A stretch of 64,000 bases of DNA, from positions 417,148,031 to 417,212,030 of the forward strand of contig NC_066583.1 of the NCBI RefSeq assembly GCF_024323335.1. The letters run 5' to 3'. Both the position numbers and the translations under genes were made by a program. Positions 12,298-23,976 of the stretch are shown here, in pieces. Under the pieces are notes generated by a model. That model worked only from the letters and a program-made list of their open reading frames with translations. It was not told the DNA's origin and searched no databases. Positions within the stretch are counted from its first letter, which is position 1. Each line of letters begins with the position of its first letter. The stretch comes from Lathyrus oleraceus (lineage: Eukaryota; Streptophyta; Magnoliopsida; Fabales; Fabaceae).

Positions 12298-13680
12298 TTA
12301 GGCGAAGTATTTCTTGACTGCATCTGAATTCACAGGACGTGTGAAATCCTCCCCATCCATAGTTGTAAGTATCAAAGCACCGCCTGAAAAGGCTCTCTTA
12401 ACAACATATAGACCTTCATAGTTTGGAGTCCACTTGCCGCTGGAATCGGGCGCGAAAGACAAAACTTTCTTGAGCACAAGGTCACCTTCTCGGAACACAC
12501 GAGGCTTGACCTTCTTATCAAAGACTTTCTTCATCCTTTGCTGATATAATTGACCATGGCACATGGCAGTCAATCTCTTCTCTTCTATTAAATTCAGCTG
12601 GTCATAACGACTCTGAATCCATTCATCCTCAGTCAACTTGGCTTCCATCAAGACTCTCATTGATGGGATCTCAACCTCCACGGGGAGCACAGTCTCCATG
12701 CGATATACAAGGGAGAAAGGGGTTGCCCCTGATGAAGTGCGAACAGATGTACGATAGCCATGCAAGGCAAATGGCAGCATCTCATGCCAATCCTTGTACG
12801 TAACAACCATCTTCTGGATAATCTTCTTGATATTCTTATTAGCAGCTTCAACAGCCCCATTCATCTTGGGTCTATAAGGAGAAGAATTATGATGTGCAAT
12901 CTTGAACTCGCTACAAAGCTCTTTCATTATCTTGTTGTTCAAGTTAGATCCATTATCAGTAATGATCTTGTCTGGCACATCATAACGGCATATGAGTTGA
13001 TTCTTGATAAACTTCACAACCACCTGCCCGGTCACATTTGCATATGACGCCGCTTCAACCCATTTGGTAAAGTAATCAATTGCTACGAGAATAAATATGT
13101 GATCCTTGGACGCTTTTGGCTCTATCATGCCAATCATGTCGATTCCCCACATAGAGAAAGGCCATGGTGATGAAATCACATTCAGAAGTGTCGGGGTAAT
13201 AAGAAACTTATCCGCATAAATCTGACACTTATGGCATTTCTTCACATATTTGCAGCAGTCAGACTCCATTGTCAGCCAATAGTAGCCTGCTCTCAACATC
13301 TTCTTTGCCATGGCATGTCCATTGGAATCAGTACCAAATGAACCCTCATGGACTTCAGTCATCAACAGGTCTGCTTCGTATCTATCCACGCATCTGAGCA
13401 GGACCATGTCAAAATTTCTCTTATAAAGCACATCGCCATTGAGGTAGAAACTGCCAGACAATCTCCTCAAAGTCTTCTTATCTTTAACAGATGCCCCAGG
13501 CGGGTAAATCTGACTCTGAAGAAAACACTTGATATCGTAATACCATGGCTTATCATCTTTCACTTCTTCTACTGCGAACACGTGAGCTAGTCTATCCAAG
13601 CGCATCACAGTGATATTGGGGACTTCATTCCAGAATTTTACCACAATCATCGAAGCAAGCGTAGCAAGCGCATCTGCCAT
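12298..13680 (-). pseudogene. Ogre-1 integrase
   Basis: A 460-codon open region. It has the zinc-binding HHCC domain (histidines in HEGSFG and NGHAMAKK, cysteines in CHKCQ), then catalytic residues D (WGIDMIG), D (ITDNGSN) and E (NGAVEAANK), and the C-terminal RVFREGDLVLKK and GKWTPNYEG segments. It inserts element cDNA into the chromosome. The open frame continues upstream in the same frame as RNase H but is separated from it by a TAG at 13786-13788, so it is part of a broken polyprotein. The integrase itself appears free of internal stops. Confidence 0.92.
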
Positions 13681-13785
13681 CCGATTCTCATCTCGAGGAA
13701 TATGATGGAAGTCAACCTCAATAAAGAACGTTGAAATCCTCCTCGCATAATCTCTATATGGGATGAGGCCAGGCTGATTTGTCTC

Positions 13786-14322
13786 CTATTCACCCTTAAT
13801 CTGATTAACAACAAGGGCTGAATCACCATAAACATCGAGATGCTTGATCCTAAGATCAATACACTCTTCTAAACCCATAATACAGGTCTCGTACTCTTCC
13901 ATATTATTCGTGCATTTGAAAGTTAGCCTTGCTGTAAAAGGAAAATGTATGCCCTGAGGAGTAATAATCACTGCCCCAATACCATTTCCATATTGATTTA
14001 CAACGCCATCAAACACCATGCTCCATCGGGAACCAGGTTCTGGCCCTTCATCAAGCATAGGCTCATCGCAATCTTTAATTTTCAAATACAGAATCTCCTC
14101 ATCTGGGAAGTCGTACTGAACTGACTGGTAATCCTCAATTGGTTGATGTGCCAAGTGGTCAGCCAAGATACTACCTTTAATAGCTTTCTGAGCTCGATAC
14201 TCAATATCATACTCAGACAACAGCATCTGCCAACGGGAAATCCTCCCAGTTAAAGCAGGCTTCTCAAAGATATACTTGATTGGATCCATTTTGGATATCA
14301 ACCAAGTCGTATGATTCAACAT
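13786..14322 (-). pseudogene. Ogre-1 RNase H region (including the second, archaeal-type RNase H)
   Basis: Begins in the RT/RNase H connection (DPIKYIFEKPALTGR) and continues into a second RNase H domain with acidic residues in MVFDG, EEYET and YGDSALV. This extra RNase H between RT/RNase H and integrase is characteristic of the Tat/Ogre clade. It is bounded by in-frame stops at 14326-14328 and 13786-13788. Stops also occur further upstream in the same frame (14455, 14584 and 14710), so the domain exists only as a relic. Confidence 0.88.
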
Positions 14323-14864
14323 ATACTAGCGTAAGCGTTTAGCAGCCCAAGCCAAAGCACACCATGTTTTCTCAAGCATTGAGTACCGAGAGTCACAATT
14401 AGTGAACCTTTTACTCAAATAGTAGATGGCATACTCTATCTTGCCTGATTCATCTTACTGACCAAGGACATAACCCATAGAGTCTTCAAGAACTGTCAAA
14501 TACATAATCAATGGTCTCCCTTCCATAGGCGGAGACAGAATCGGCGACTCGGACAGATACTCTTTAATACTATCAAAGGCCTTCTAGCAATCCTCGGTCC
14601 AATCATGACGCTGATCTTTGCGGAGGAGCTTGAATATAGGCACACATGTGGCAGTCATGTGGGAAATAAATCTGGAAATATAATTCAAGCGGCCAAGAAA
14701 ACCTCTGACTTACTTCTCAGTTTTGGGCGCGGCATTTCTTATATTGCTTTGACCTTGGCAGGATCAACTTCAATACCTCTTTCGCTGACAATAAAGCCCA
14801 ATAACTTGCCGGAACAGACTCCAAATGTACACTTATTAGGATTTAGACGAAGCTTATACTTCCT
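14323..14864 (-). pseudogene. Ogre-1 RT thumb / first RNase H, heavily interrupted
   Basis: Translation of the minus strand still shows retrotransposon segments (for example VRGFLGRLNYISRFISH and KAFDSIKEYLS), but with in-frame stops at about 14739, 14710, 14584, 14455 and 14326. The reading frame changes between 14741 and 14712. The likely cause is loss of one base from an A run (minus strand) at 14719-14724. This joins the RT and the RNase H/integrase portions of one ancestral ORF. Confidence 0.8.
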
Positions 14865-15755
14865 CTAACGCTGAAAAAGCTTCAACAGGTGCTCTACATG
14901 TTCAACTTCCGTTCTCGACTTTGCAATCATATCATCAACATACACCTCGATCTTCTTGTGCATCATATCATGAAACAAGGTAGTCATAGCTCGTTGATAC
15001 GTGGCTCCGACGTTCTTCAAACCGAAGGGCATCACTCGATAACAGAATGTTCCCCAAGGTGTGATGAATGTTGTCTTCTCCATATCCTCGGGTGCCATTT
15101 TGATCTGATTATATCCGGAAAATCCGTCCATAAATGAGAAGACATTAAATTTAGCTGTATTATGTACCAACATATCAATATGTGGTAGAGGAAAATCATC
15201 TTTCGGAATAGCTTTATTCAAGTCTCTATAGTCCACACACATTCGGACTTTTCCATCTTTCTTAGGCACGGGCACAATATTGGCCACCCATTGAGGATAT
15301 GTAGAAGTCACCAGAAACCCCGCATCAATTTGCTTCTGAACTTCTCCTTTAATCTTCACTGCCATATCAGGATGAGTTCTTCTGAGCTTCTGCTTCACAG
15401 GCACACACTCAGGCTTCAAAGGCAGGAAATGTTGAATGATATCAGTATTCATACCAGGCATGTCTTCATATGACCAGGCAAAGACGTCGACATATTCTCG
15501 TAGAAACTCAATCAACCCCTTCTTCACAGACTCTTCTAGGAGTGCCCCAATCTTCACCTCACGAACACAATCTTCAGACCCCAAGTTGACTGTTTCCAGA
15601 TTCTCAAGATGTGGCTGAATGATCTTTTCTTCGTGCTCAAGTAGACGGGTGATCTCATCAGGAATCTCTTCAACATCATCTTTTTCGGCCTCATATACAG
15701 GGAACTCAAAGTTGGGAGATGGTGTTGGATCATTATGTTCAATGGGTTTGATCAA
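14865..15755 (-). pseudogene. Ogre-1 reverse transcriptase
   Basis: A 297-codon open region from the inferred splice acceptor. It contains the RT blocks VDYRDLNKAIPKDDFPLPHID, FMDGFSGYNQI, MPFGLKNVGATYQRAM and the catalytic YVDDM. It copies the element RNA, primed by the tRNA. It ends at TAG 14865-14867 inside the palm/thumb region. The first codon is not an ATG; expression would depend on splicing from the gag-protease exon (intron 15757-16019). Confidence 0.92.
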
Positions 15756-15756
15756 C

Positions 15757-16019
15757 CTGCATAATGATTTTGGATATAAAAGAGATTTTAAAATTCAAGC
15801 AAAGCAAATCGTTATATAGATGAAAAGATTGATTTTATTCTCTTTTTAGGGTTTTATGGTGATCACTTTCATGCAAAAAGCAAAAAGTGAAAATAATTTG
15901 GAAAAACAAACATTTAACATGAATTTATTGAATGAATATCATTGTATTTATGGGCCAACAATGTCATCACTTCTCCTTTTGGCATGGGAGAAGGGTTTTT
16001 AAACAAAAATGAACATTAC
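15757..16019 (-). other. Putative spliced intron between Ogre-1 protease and RT
   Basis: Ogre elements are known for an intron separating protease and RT. Here a strong acceptor (attatgcag/G) lies at 15757 on the minus strand, and a GTAATG donor at 16019 is the best candidate. Removing these 263 bases joins the upstream frame (two bases of a codon) to the RT frame (one base) without a stop, whereas unspliced sequence has several stops. The donor choice is less certain than the acceptor. Confidence 0.65.
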
Positions 16020-16075
16020 GTGGACTTATGGACAACTGTTGGAACATCAACAGCGACCCAATTATTGCAGACCCC

Positions 16076-17386
16076 TCAAGGGATGACAAAGTTGCCAGAA
16101 TCTTCCTCTGCATCCTCTTCCATAATAGCAGCAACTTCCTGGTCTTCAACCGTGTGGATGAAACCACCACTCTGAAACAGACCGTGCTTGTTGAAAGTGC
16201 CTGAAGAATACCCTATGCCAGCCCGGGATTTATTGTCTTCCAGCTTGATCATTTGTCCTAAACCAGTATTTGCGCCATGCTCAATGGCCAACTTTGCATC
16301 ATTGTAGGACGCAAATGAATAAGTTCCTTTCTTAGAAGACTCAACAATAGACAAGGCTTGGAACATAGTCCCAACCTCATCCTCAGCATCGATATAAGAA
16401 AAGGAAGACGGATGGCTAACCAAGAGAGCCTTCTCTCCCCCTACCACCACCAACTTTTTGTTCTTCACGAACTTCAACTTTTGGTGTAGGGTGGATGTCA
16501 CGGAGCCTGCCTCGTGAATCCATGGTCTGCCCAACAAACAGCTATATGATGGGTGGATATCCATGACCTGAAAAGTGATCTGGAAATCACTAGGTCCAAT
16601 CTTGACTGGGAGCTCAACCTCGCCAATCACAGTTTTGCGGGATCCATCAAAAGCTTTCACGACCACTCCACTCTGCCTCATGGGAGGCCTCTGGTATGAA
16701 ATTCTAGCTAGAGTGGATTTTGGCAACACATTCAGTGATGATCTAGTGTCTACCAGCACATTATACATGGCATCATCCTTGCAGTTCATGGAGATGTGAA
16801 GTGCCAAATTGTGGTTTCTCCCCTCCTCGGGGAGATCAGCATCACAGAAGCTCAAATTGTTAAAAGCAGTCATGTTTGCAACAATGCTATCAAATTGCTC
16901 TATTGTGACGTCATGATCTACATACGCCACGTCCAACACCTTCTTCAAAGCTTCACGGTGTGGCTCAGAGTTCATTAACAAAGACAGCACAAATATCTTT
17001 GAAGGCGTTTGTAGAAGTTAATCTACAACATTATATTCGCTCCTCTTGATGAGCCTCAGCATCTCATCACAGTCCTCTTTCATCATGCCATTCTGGCCAG
17101 CAGGGACAGGAGTTCTAACAGCAGTGGCAGGTCTATCAGCAACAAGTGCCGGATTCGGAGAAATAGAAGAATTCCCCAAAGGACGAACGGCACTATCATC
17201 AGTATCAACCCTTCTGGTGTCAGTCTGGGGTTTCGGCGGTGCCAAGAAAACACGACCACTACGGGTCAGACCATTGACATCAGCAATGTTAATAAGAGAA
17301 GTGGAGGGTAGGGGCACCTCCTTCCCATCTTCTAATGCAACCGCATTATAACGATATGGAACAGCTTTGTCAGAAGAATAAGGCAC
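16076..17386 (-). pseudogene. Ogre-1 protease region
   Basis: One frame broken by TAA at 17018-17020 and ended by TGA at 16076-16078. The protease centre is present as VLVDTRSSLNVLP: the usual catalytic D-T-G reads D-T-R here, which would inactivate it. Flanking segments (VVVKAFDGSRKTVIGEVELP, SCLLGRPWIHEAG) are typical of Tat/Ogre proteases. The enzyme would cleave the polyprotein in the particle. The frame is continuous with gag and would join RT by splicing. Confidence 0.88.
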
Positions 17387-17443
17387 AGGGCCAGTTGGCT
17401 TAATTATGAGAGTAGGAGAAACCTTCTGCTTGCTGCCATCATA

Positions 17444-19405
17444 TCAGATGACAACATGCTCAGGTATCCTGAATACAGGTGATATCACATTAACTTCATC
17501 ATCCTCATCACGATTCTGAAGTATCTCAATCACACCTTGATCCATCATTTCTTGGATGTCTTTTCTGACTTGACGACATCCTCTCTCATTGACAGTGCAA
17601 ACACGACAACTGTCATGGTCATGCTCGTAATGACTGTATCCACACAACAGTCTGTGCATCTCGACCAAAGATTGTCGGATATGGATGACATATCGGACCT
17701 TATATTTGCCAGGGCAACCCTGAACCATGTTGACAGCAGACTTCCCATGCTCGGGCAATGGGTTCTTCTTGACGTTAGGACCTACGTCCTCGAAAAACAA
17801 TATACCGCTTCTCACAAGGTCTTGAACCTTGGTCTCCAACGGGTAGCAGTTCTCCACATCATGTCTGGGAGCACCGGAATGATAAACACAGTGAAGCTCA
17901 GGCTTATACCACCACTGAGGGTTGGTAGGTATAGCAGGTGGGTCACGTGGAGTGATCAGTTTCCTTTCAATTAAAGAAGGATATAGCTCTGCGTAGGTCA
18001 TCGGAATAGGATCAAAAGTGACGCTCTTCCTATCGTAGCTTGTACTGGTCTGATTGTTGTTTCGAGGCTGGTAGGCCCGTTGTTGAGGACGGTGCTGTTG
18101 TTGTTGATACTGTTGATGTTGCTGTTGTTGGTTCTGATTATGATGTCGATATTGCTGATTTTCTCTAAAAACAGGTGCTATATGAGCCACCTGGTGCTGA
18201 TTACTGGCGGGACGCACAGTCTTCCTCTTCGCAGAGGGTCTTCTAGATTTAATATGGGAGGTCACAGCATGTGCCTCTCCATCTTTCTTCTTTGCAAACG
18301 CCCCATAACGTTTGGCAGAAGAGCCTTCTTCTCTAGTCAGACGCCCTTCCCTGACTCCTTCTTCTAAACGCATCCCCATATTCACCATCTCGGTGAAGTC
18401 AGAAGGAGCGCTAGCAATCATCCGCTTATAATAGAATGAACTCAAGGTCTTCAGAAAGATATTGGTCATCTCTTTCTCTTCTAGCGGAGGCACGACTTGT
18501 GCAGCCAATTCTCGACATCTCTGGGCGTACTCCTTAAAAGTTTCCTTATCCTTCTGGGACATGGCCCTCAGCTGGTCCCTATCGGGAGCCATATCAATGT
18601 TGTATTTGTATTGCTTGACGAAGGCTTCGCCAAGGTCGTTGAAGGAGCGGATGTTCGCGCTATCCAAACCCATGTACCATCTCAATGCGGCACCGGACAG
18701 GCTATCCTGGAAATAATGGATCAGGAGTTGATCATTATCTATTTGAGTAGACATTTTACATGCATACATAACCAAATGGCTGAGCGGGCAAGTGTTTCCT
18801 TTGTACTTTTCAAAGTCAGGCACTTTGAATTTGACAGGAATCTTGACATTAGGTACAAGGCAAAGCTCAGCAGCAGATTTGCCAAAGAGGTCCTTCCCTC
18901 TGAGAGTTTTGAGTTCCTTGCGCAGCTCAAGGAATTTATCATTCATAGCATCCATTTTCTCATACATGTCTGGGCCCTCAGATGGCTCAGAGTGATAAAT
19001 GGTGTCATCTACTCTCGACAAAGTATGCACGACTGGAGGTGGCACAGCAAGGACCGGGCTAGATGCCGGCAAAGAAGAAAAAGTTGGGGCGAGACCCTCT
19101 AGAACAAAGTTCGCGGGCATCCCCCAGGGAAACTAGACTGGCATAGCAGTAGGCATGAAGTGGGCACTGGCAGCAGGCACGGTTGAAGAGGCAATCTCAG
19201 AAATGACTGTCCTCTAGGGAGGAGTTAAAGGCGTTGGAGACGACTGGATTTGGGCGTCCAAGAAAGACTCCATCAGGGCAGTCAATCTTGCCACTTCCTC
19301 CTTCAGTTCTCTGTTCTCTTGCTCAAGGTGATCCATTAGCTTTGAAAAGTTGGCTCTGGTGTAGTACCGGTGCGTCAGCTTGTCTTCAAAATAAATGAAG
19401 AACAC
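17444..19405 (-). pseudogene. Ogre-1 gag
   Basis: A single reading frame starting MFFIYFEDKLTH at 19405. It has a predicted coiled coil (LEQENRELKEEVARLTALME), then stops at 19214-19216 and 19133-19135. The main 558-residue block follows (17444-19120) with the gag core YFQDSLSGAALRWYMG, FNDLGEAFVKQYKYNIDMAPD and KETFKEYAQRCRELA, and a Gln/His-rich linker. It ends at TGA 17444-17446. Gag forms the particle and packages RNA. The stops fit C-to-T decay of glutamine and arginine codons. The same core is found intact in the derivative at 34438-36267. Confidence 0.92.
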
Positions 19406-19663
19406 AGAGTTAGACCACTGAACAAGAAGCCCTGGAACAAAACCTGCTTATGCACATGATGCATGAAATGCTTGTGCATATGATTTATTTTTATCAGAGG
19501 AACTTTAGAGTCCTATTTGCAAATATTGGAAAATATTAATCATTTAGACATATATGGAATAATCATATCAATAATATCTGGAAAAAACTTACACCAAAGA
19601 AGTACAGTCTTGGTAACCAAATACAAATACAAGAGAGAAGGAAAATGAACATCCTATGGAACC
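19406..19663 (-). other. Spacer between Ogre-1 ORF1 and gag
   Basis: About 260 bp of AT-rich sequence without a credible ORF, separating ORF1 from the gag frame in Ogre-1. I see no clear regulatory element in it. Confidence 0.6.
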
Positions 19664-21115
19664 CTAGAAACAATCGTCCAAAGCTCTCAAGACCGGAAGA
19701 TAAGCTGCACGAAGCCTCTTCACCTCTCGCTCATAGGCTGCCTCCATATCTGCCTTCTCTTTGGCGAGTCGATCGTACTTCCTCTTCCAAAACCTGGAAG
19801 ACTGAGGAAGAAGATAAGTCACCACATCATCAGGCTCGTTGATAACCTGGTGCTCAAGAAACTCTATTAATGCATCCTTATCTCTAAGCTGCTGAAGTAG
19901 CTCCTCTCGCTCACGGACCCAAGCACGCGAACGGTCTTCATCTCTCAACTCCTCTACTCCTTGGTCAGGGAGGGTTGAAGGCCCAACCATAACCATAGGC
20001 ATAGGTCTCGGATAGTCATAAGGCATAAGGTACTCAGAATCTCTCCTCCTCACCCACAAGGTATAGGGTTCCAAAGCAATACAATTCTTCGGACCAAGCT
20101 CTTTCCTTCCCTTCCTATGAATCTTGCACCAAGCACGGACCATCCTTCCCTTCAAGTTTTGGGGATCTTTACCCTCTTGAAAGAATACACCTCCTAACAA
20201 AATGTTATTAGGTTTATCCTTTAAGGGGAACCCAAGTTGACGACGTGCTAAAAAAGGGTTGTAGTTAATCCCACCACATGTACCAAGAAGAGGAACATTA
20301 GAGAACTCACCACAAGAGTCAATAATCTTCACACCATCATATACACGGTTGTACCAAAAGATATCATCATTAGTGAGAGACATAAGTCTCATGGACCACC
20401 GTAGACATCCTTTGTTCTCCTTGAAGGCGACCTTCTGTGGCAAGTGCGAAATAAACCACTTGTACAACAGAGACAAACATCATACAATGGTACCACCACC
20501 CTTTGCATTCCTGATATGCAAAGAAAAGTAAGTGTGACCCAACAGAGTAGGAACGGGATTAAGAGTAGAGAAAATCCTAATGGCGTTCATATCTACAAAC
20601 TTGTCGATGTTGGGGAATAACACTAGCCCATAGATGAGAAGTACAAATATGGCCTCAAAAGCATCCTCACTCATGGCCTTCCCATACAAAGTAGCTTAAG
20701 CAATGAGGAAATCAGATGGGAGACCTTGAATTCCACCTTTGGTAGTCATATGAGCACCAACAATAGATTCATCTATATGCAACAGATCAGCAATCTCTTG
20801 AGAAGTAGGAACTCTCTCCAAGCCACTGAATGGCAACTGATCTAGAATAGGTATACCCATAAGATAGGCATACTCCTCAAGCGTAGGCAAAAGCTGGAAA
20901 TCCGGAAATATGAAGCAACGGTACAAGGGATCATAGAACTGCACCAACACACCCATCAGACCTTCATCCACCTGAGTAGTAAGAATAGACAGAAGCTTCC
21001 CATGACGAGCCTTGAACTCCAAGGGATTTAATACATTGGATGTCAAACTCCTTAACTCTTTCAAGTCGGGTTGTCTGAAACTGTACTTCTTTGTATTCCT
21101 TCTTTGCTTATCCAT
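19664..21115 (-). pseudogene. Ogre-1 ORF1 (extra protein upstream of gag, function unknown)
   Basis: One frame of about 480 codons, probably starting at MDKQRRNTKKYSF (21113-21115; the open frame extends to 21214). It is interrupted by TAA at 20696-20698 and TGA at 20480-20482. Segments include FYDPLYRCFIFPDFQLLPT, AIFVLLIYGLVLFPNIDKF and GGINYNPFLARRQLGFPLKD, and a charged helical C-terminus (EREELLQQLRDKDALIEFL) likely to form a coiled coil. ORF1 upstream of gag is a hallmark of Ogre. From memory it resembles an uncharacterised legume domain (DUF7745-like). Its role is unknown. Except for two point stops it looks preserved. Confidence 0.85.
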
Positions 21116-22016
21116 GTCTAAAAATTTGCAAATAGACCTCTTAAATTCCTTGAAAATTTTCTCATTGTTGATGATATGGATATGTATGAATGCATGAATG
21201 CATGGATGCAACAATCACACTCAAGGATCAAGCAAATCACACCATACAAAGGTCATGGGATGGATCAAGTCATCCTTAATATCAATCATCCATTTTGGTG
21301 GATTATGGCTTACACCTTATCAACACCCAAGTTCCATTGATATTAAGGATATACAAGAACGGATCAACCATGAATCAAGGGTTTGTTGCAAGTCACGAGC
21401 ATGGAGTCTCGGTTAAGAACCACCCAAAGGGAGTGTACTATGGTTAAACCTGACAATCATGTTCTACAAGAGGTTCCCATAGTCATCATCCCATCTTTCG
21501 GATATTATCGGATAAACGACTACTCGTATTCCAAAAATATTCTCAAGAGAGACTCTTATGAGTGTAGTATCGCGTAACAATCGTATCAAATCTTACACTT
21601 GAACGATCTTCGCACTACGTCCTAAAAATAGGCCAAGATGGGCTTGGTAGACTAAGGTCATTGGCTTCTAAGGCGTATATTGGAAATAGTAATGCCTAAC
21701 CACGACTACTCGTGTGACATTATTGATCCCAACATAACCTCCACCAAGTGAATGGGCTTGCAAGTTAACTTGCTAAGGAATAACTCCACACAAGTCAACA
21801 AGACTATGCCATTCTCCTATCATAAGTGCACTCGAGTTCGGTTATAAAACTCATCTCACAAGAGACCACCAAGCACACAAACAATTGATATACCAAGCAA
21901 TTCATACATTACAAACAATACAGTAATCCCAAATTTGCACAAAAATATGTCACAAAATAATATACAATACAATAAAACAAAGGTAAAAAGTAGGCAAAAC
22001 CCACTAGGCAAATGTC
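21116..22016 (-). other. Ogre-1 5' leader
   Basis: About 900 bp of non-coding leader between the primer-binding site and ORF1. Its reverse complement matches 33510-34140, the leader of the plus-strand derivative, over roughly 650 bp, at a similarity clearly higher than that of the surrounding sequence. It includes a perfect 15-bp inverted repeat (21272-21286 and 21336-21350). Confidence 0.8.
21272..21350 (-). other. Conserved leader stem-loop (Ogre-1 copy)
   Basis: ATCCTTAATATCAAT at 21272-21286 pairs perfectly with ATTGATATTAAGGAT at 21336-21350 (15 bp, 49-base loop). The same stem occurs at 34001-34081 in the derivative, where the loop sequence has diverged. Confidence 0.85.
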
Positions 22017-22034
22017 TCCCCAGCAGAGTCGCCA
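22017..22034 (-). other. Ogre-1 primer-binding site (tRNA-Arg type)
   Basis: The minus strand reads TGGCGACTCTGCTGGGGA, starting six bases from the LTR. Complementarity to a tRNA-Arg 3' end is the known Ogre feature. The derivative at 33297 has the near-identical TGGCGACTCTGCTTGGGA. Confidence 0.9.
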
Positions 22035-23937
22035 CTTTTCTGTAGCGGGGTAATCGTTACCTTTAGATTTATTGACTAAATCAAAAGTAAATCATACAAT
22101 TCGAGTCGCCATCGCACTTCTATTTATCCAAAGGAAAGGTTAGGAAGCGAACAAAAACCGAGAAGTTTTATCTAATCAAAAACTAATAAAAATGTCAGAG
22201 ATCTGGGTAAGGGGGTTGGTTATGCAATGGGAAGGTTTTAAGCACCCAAAACATCCTTAGTACTCTAAGGGATCCCTTTTCACTAATGTTATAAGGTAGG
22301 TTGGTATTTGTGAAAAAAATATTTGTGCAAACATGATTGGGGAGATGAGAAGAGAATATATAAATTATTTACAATTTTGTGTTTGAATGGATAAACCCAT
22401 TGCCTACGTACCATCTTTATAAAGATTAGGATCAAAACCTCGTAGTTCGGGGTAAAAAACTCAAAAGAAGTTGGTGAATTGATTGGTCAAAAGCCTTAAG
22501 GTCTTTTGTTATCAAAGGGAGAAAACTCAACCTAAGGATATAGGTGGTCCATGCTAGTGAGGGGTTAACCCTATAATAAGCATGGAAGTCTTATAGTCCA
22601 TCACTAAGGATATAGGTGAGTATTATATCAACCTCTAGGATAACTCAAACCTAATAGCTAATGTTTATGAAAAGCTTTGGCAAGAAGTGGCCCTTGAAAC
22701 CACAAAAACAATTGAGTGAGTTGTATTTACCAATGAAAAGTATTTACAAAGTAAGGTCAATGTTGACTTAGAATCCAATTCAAAATAAGTGTTATGAAAA
22801 GAGTTTTGGAAAATCAAAAGCATAGTGCTTAGGTTTCTAATTTTGAAAACAATGTTAATGTTTCCACAAAAGTTTGGCTTGGGTTAGAGTGGAGGGAAGA
22901 AGAAGAATGGCTAAGTCCTAAACATACAAATATGAAGGAAGAGAGATAAGACCACACGTAGTTCCTTTCTTGAGATCATAGTAATGATCCAAGTTGCTCA
23001 CATCCTTTGGAATTAGCAAGCAATAAGCAAATAACTCAAGCAATCAAGCAAATAACAATTAAGCTCCTAGGAATATTCCAATGTCTTTTGTATCTCTCAC
23101 TTTGGATGCTCATGACAATGGTTCTTCTACTTGGCAAGTTTGGGATCCATAGCACAAGAACATACAAATCAAAAAGTTCCACAAAAACAAATAAAGAATG
23201 GACAAGAGGGAGTTTAGAATTAGAGGTCCTTTCAATTCATCTTCAACATTAAGCACTCTAAAGGCATGAGGCCTAGTTGCTTTTTGACATTTTATATAGC
23301 ATTCTAAAGGCATGAGGCCTAGTTTCTCTTCAAACTCCATTAGCCTAGGTAAGGTCCTAGAATCTAAGTCCTTTTGTCCATTTGCATTGGGTTCACACAA
23401 ACAAAACAAAACAAGCATAATAGTATATACACAAAAATGTGCTCAAGTGAGCAAAAGGCAAATTGCATTAACATAAACATGAGCTCAAGTGAGCAAAGGG
23501 CAAAATCAAATGAAATAATGTAAAAGAATATTAAATTGCATTAAAGTAAATTGCAAGAATTAAAGACTTGAATTAAAAGTTAGTGTTAATGGTTAATGTT
23601 AGTGTGCCATAAGGCAATTTAGCGCTATGCTAAGCAATCGTAAGTGGACTAATGTAGTAGTCACACCTATATGAGGCCGCTCAATAAAACTATAGGCAAC
23701 AAACACAAGTTAGAGACCATGACTAGTAAGCCAAGCTCCTACAACTTTCCATGCCAAAAGAAAAGAAGAATGATCTTGTATTGATTTAGGTTTTTTGCTT
23801 GACCAAGAAGCAACTTATCCTTAATGCAAAGTCATTCACTTGATCTTTGATCAAGATGAATTAGATTTGAATCAAGGAAGATTAAGCTTCTCATATATCA
23901 AGGCTAACCACCAATCTTTAACTCATTGATCATAAAG

Positions 23938-23976
23938 AAAGAAGAAGAAGAAGAAGAAGAAGAAGAAGAAGAAGAA
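23938..23976. repeat. (GAA)n microsatellite
   Basis: About thirteen uninterrupted GAA units inside the Ogre-1 LTR. The equivalent place in the other copy (about 58795-58830) is purine-rich but not a clean repeat. Confidence 0.95.
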
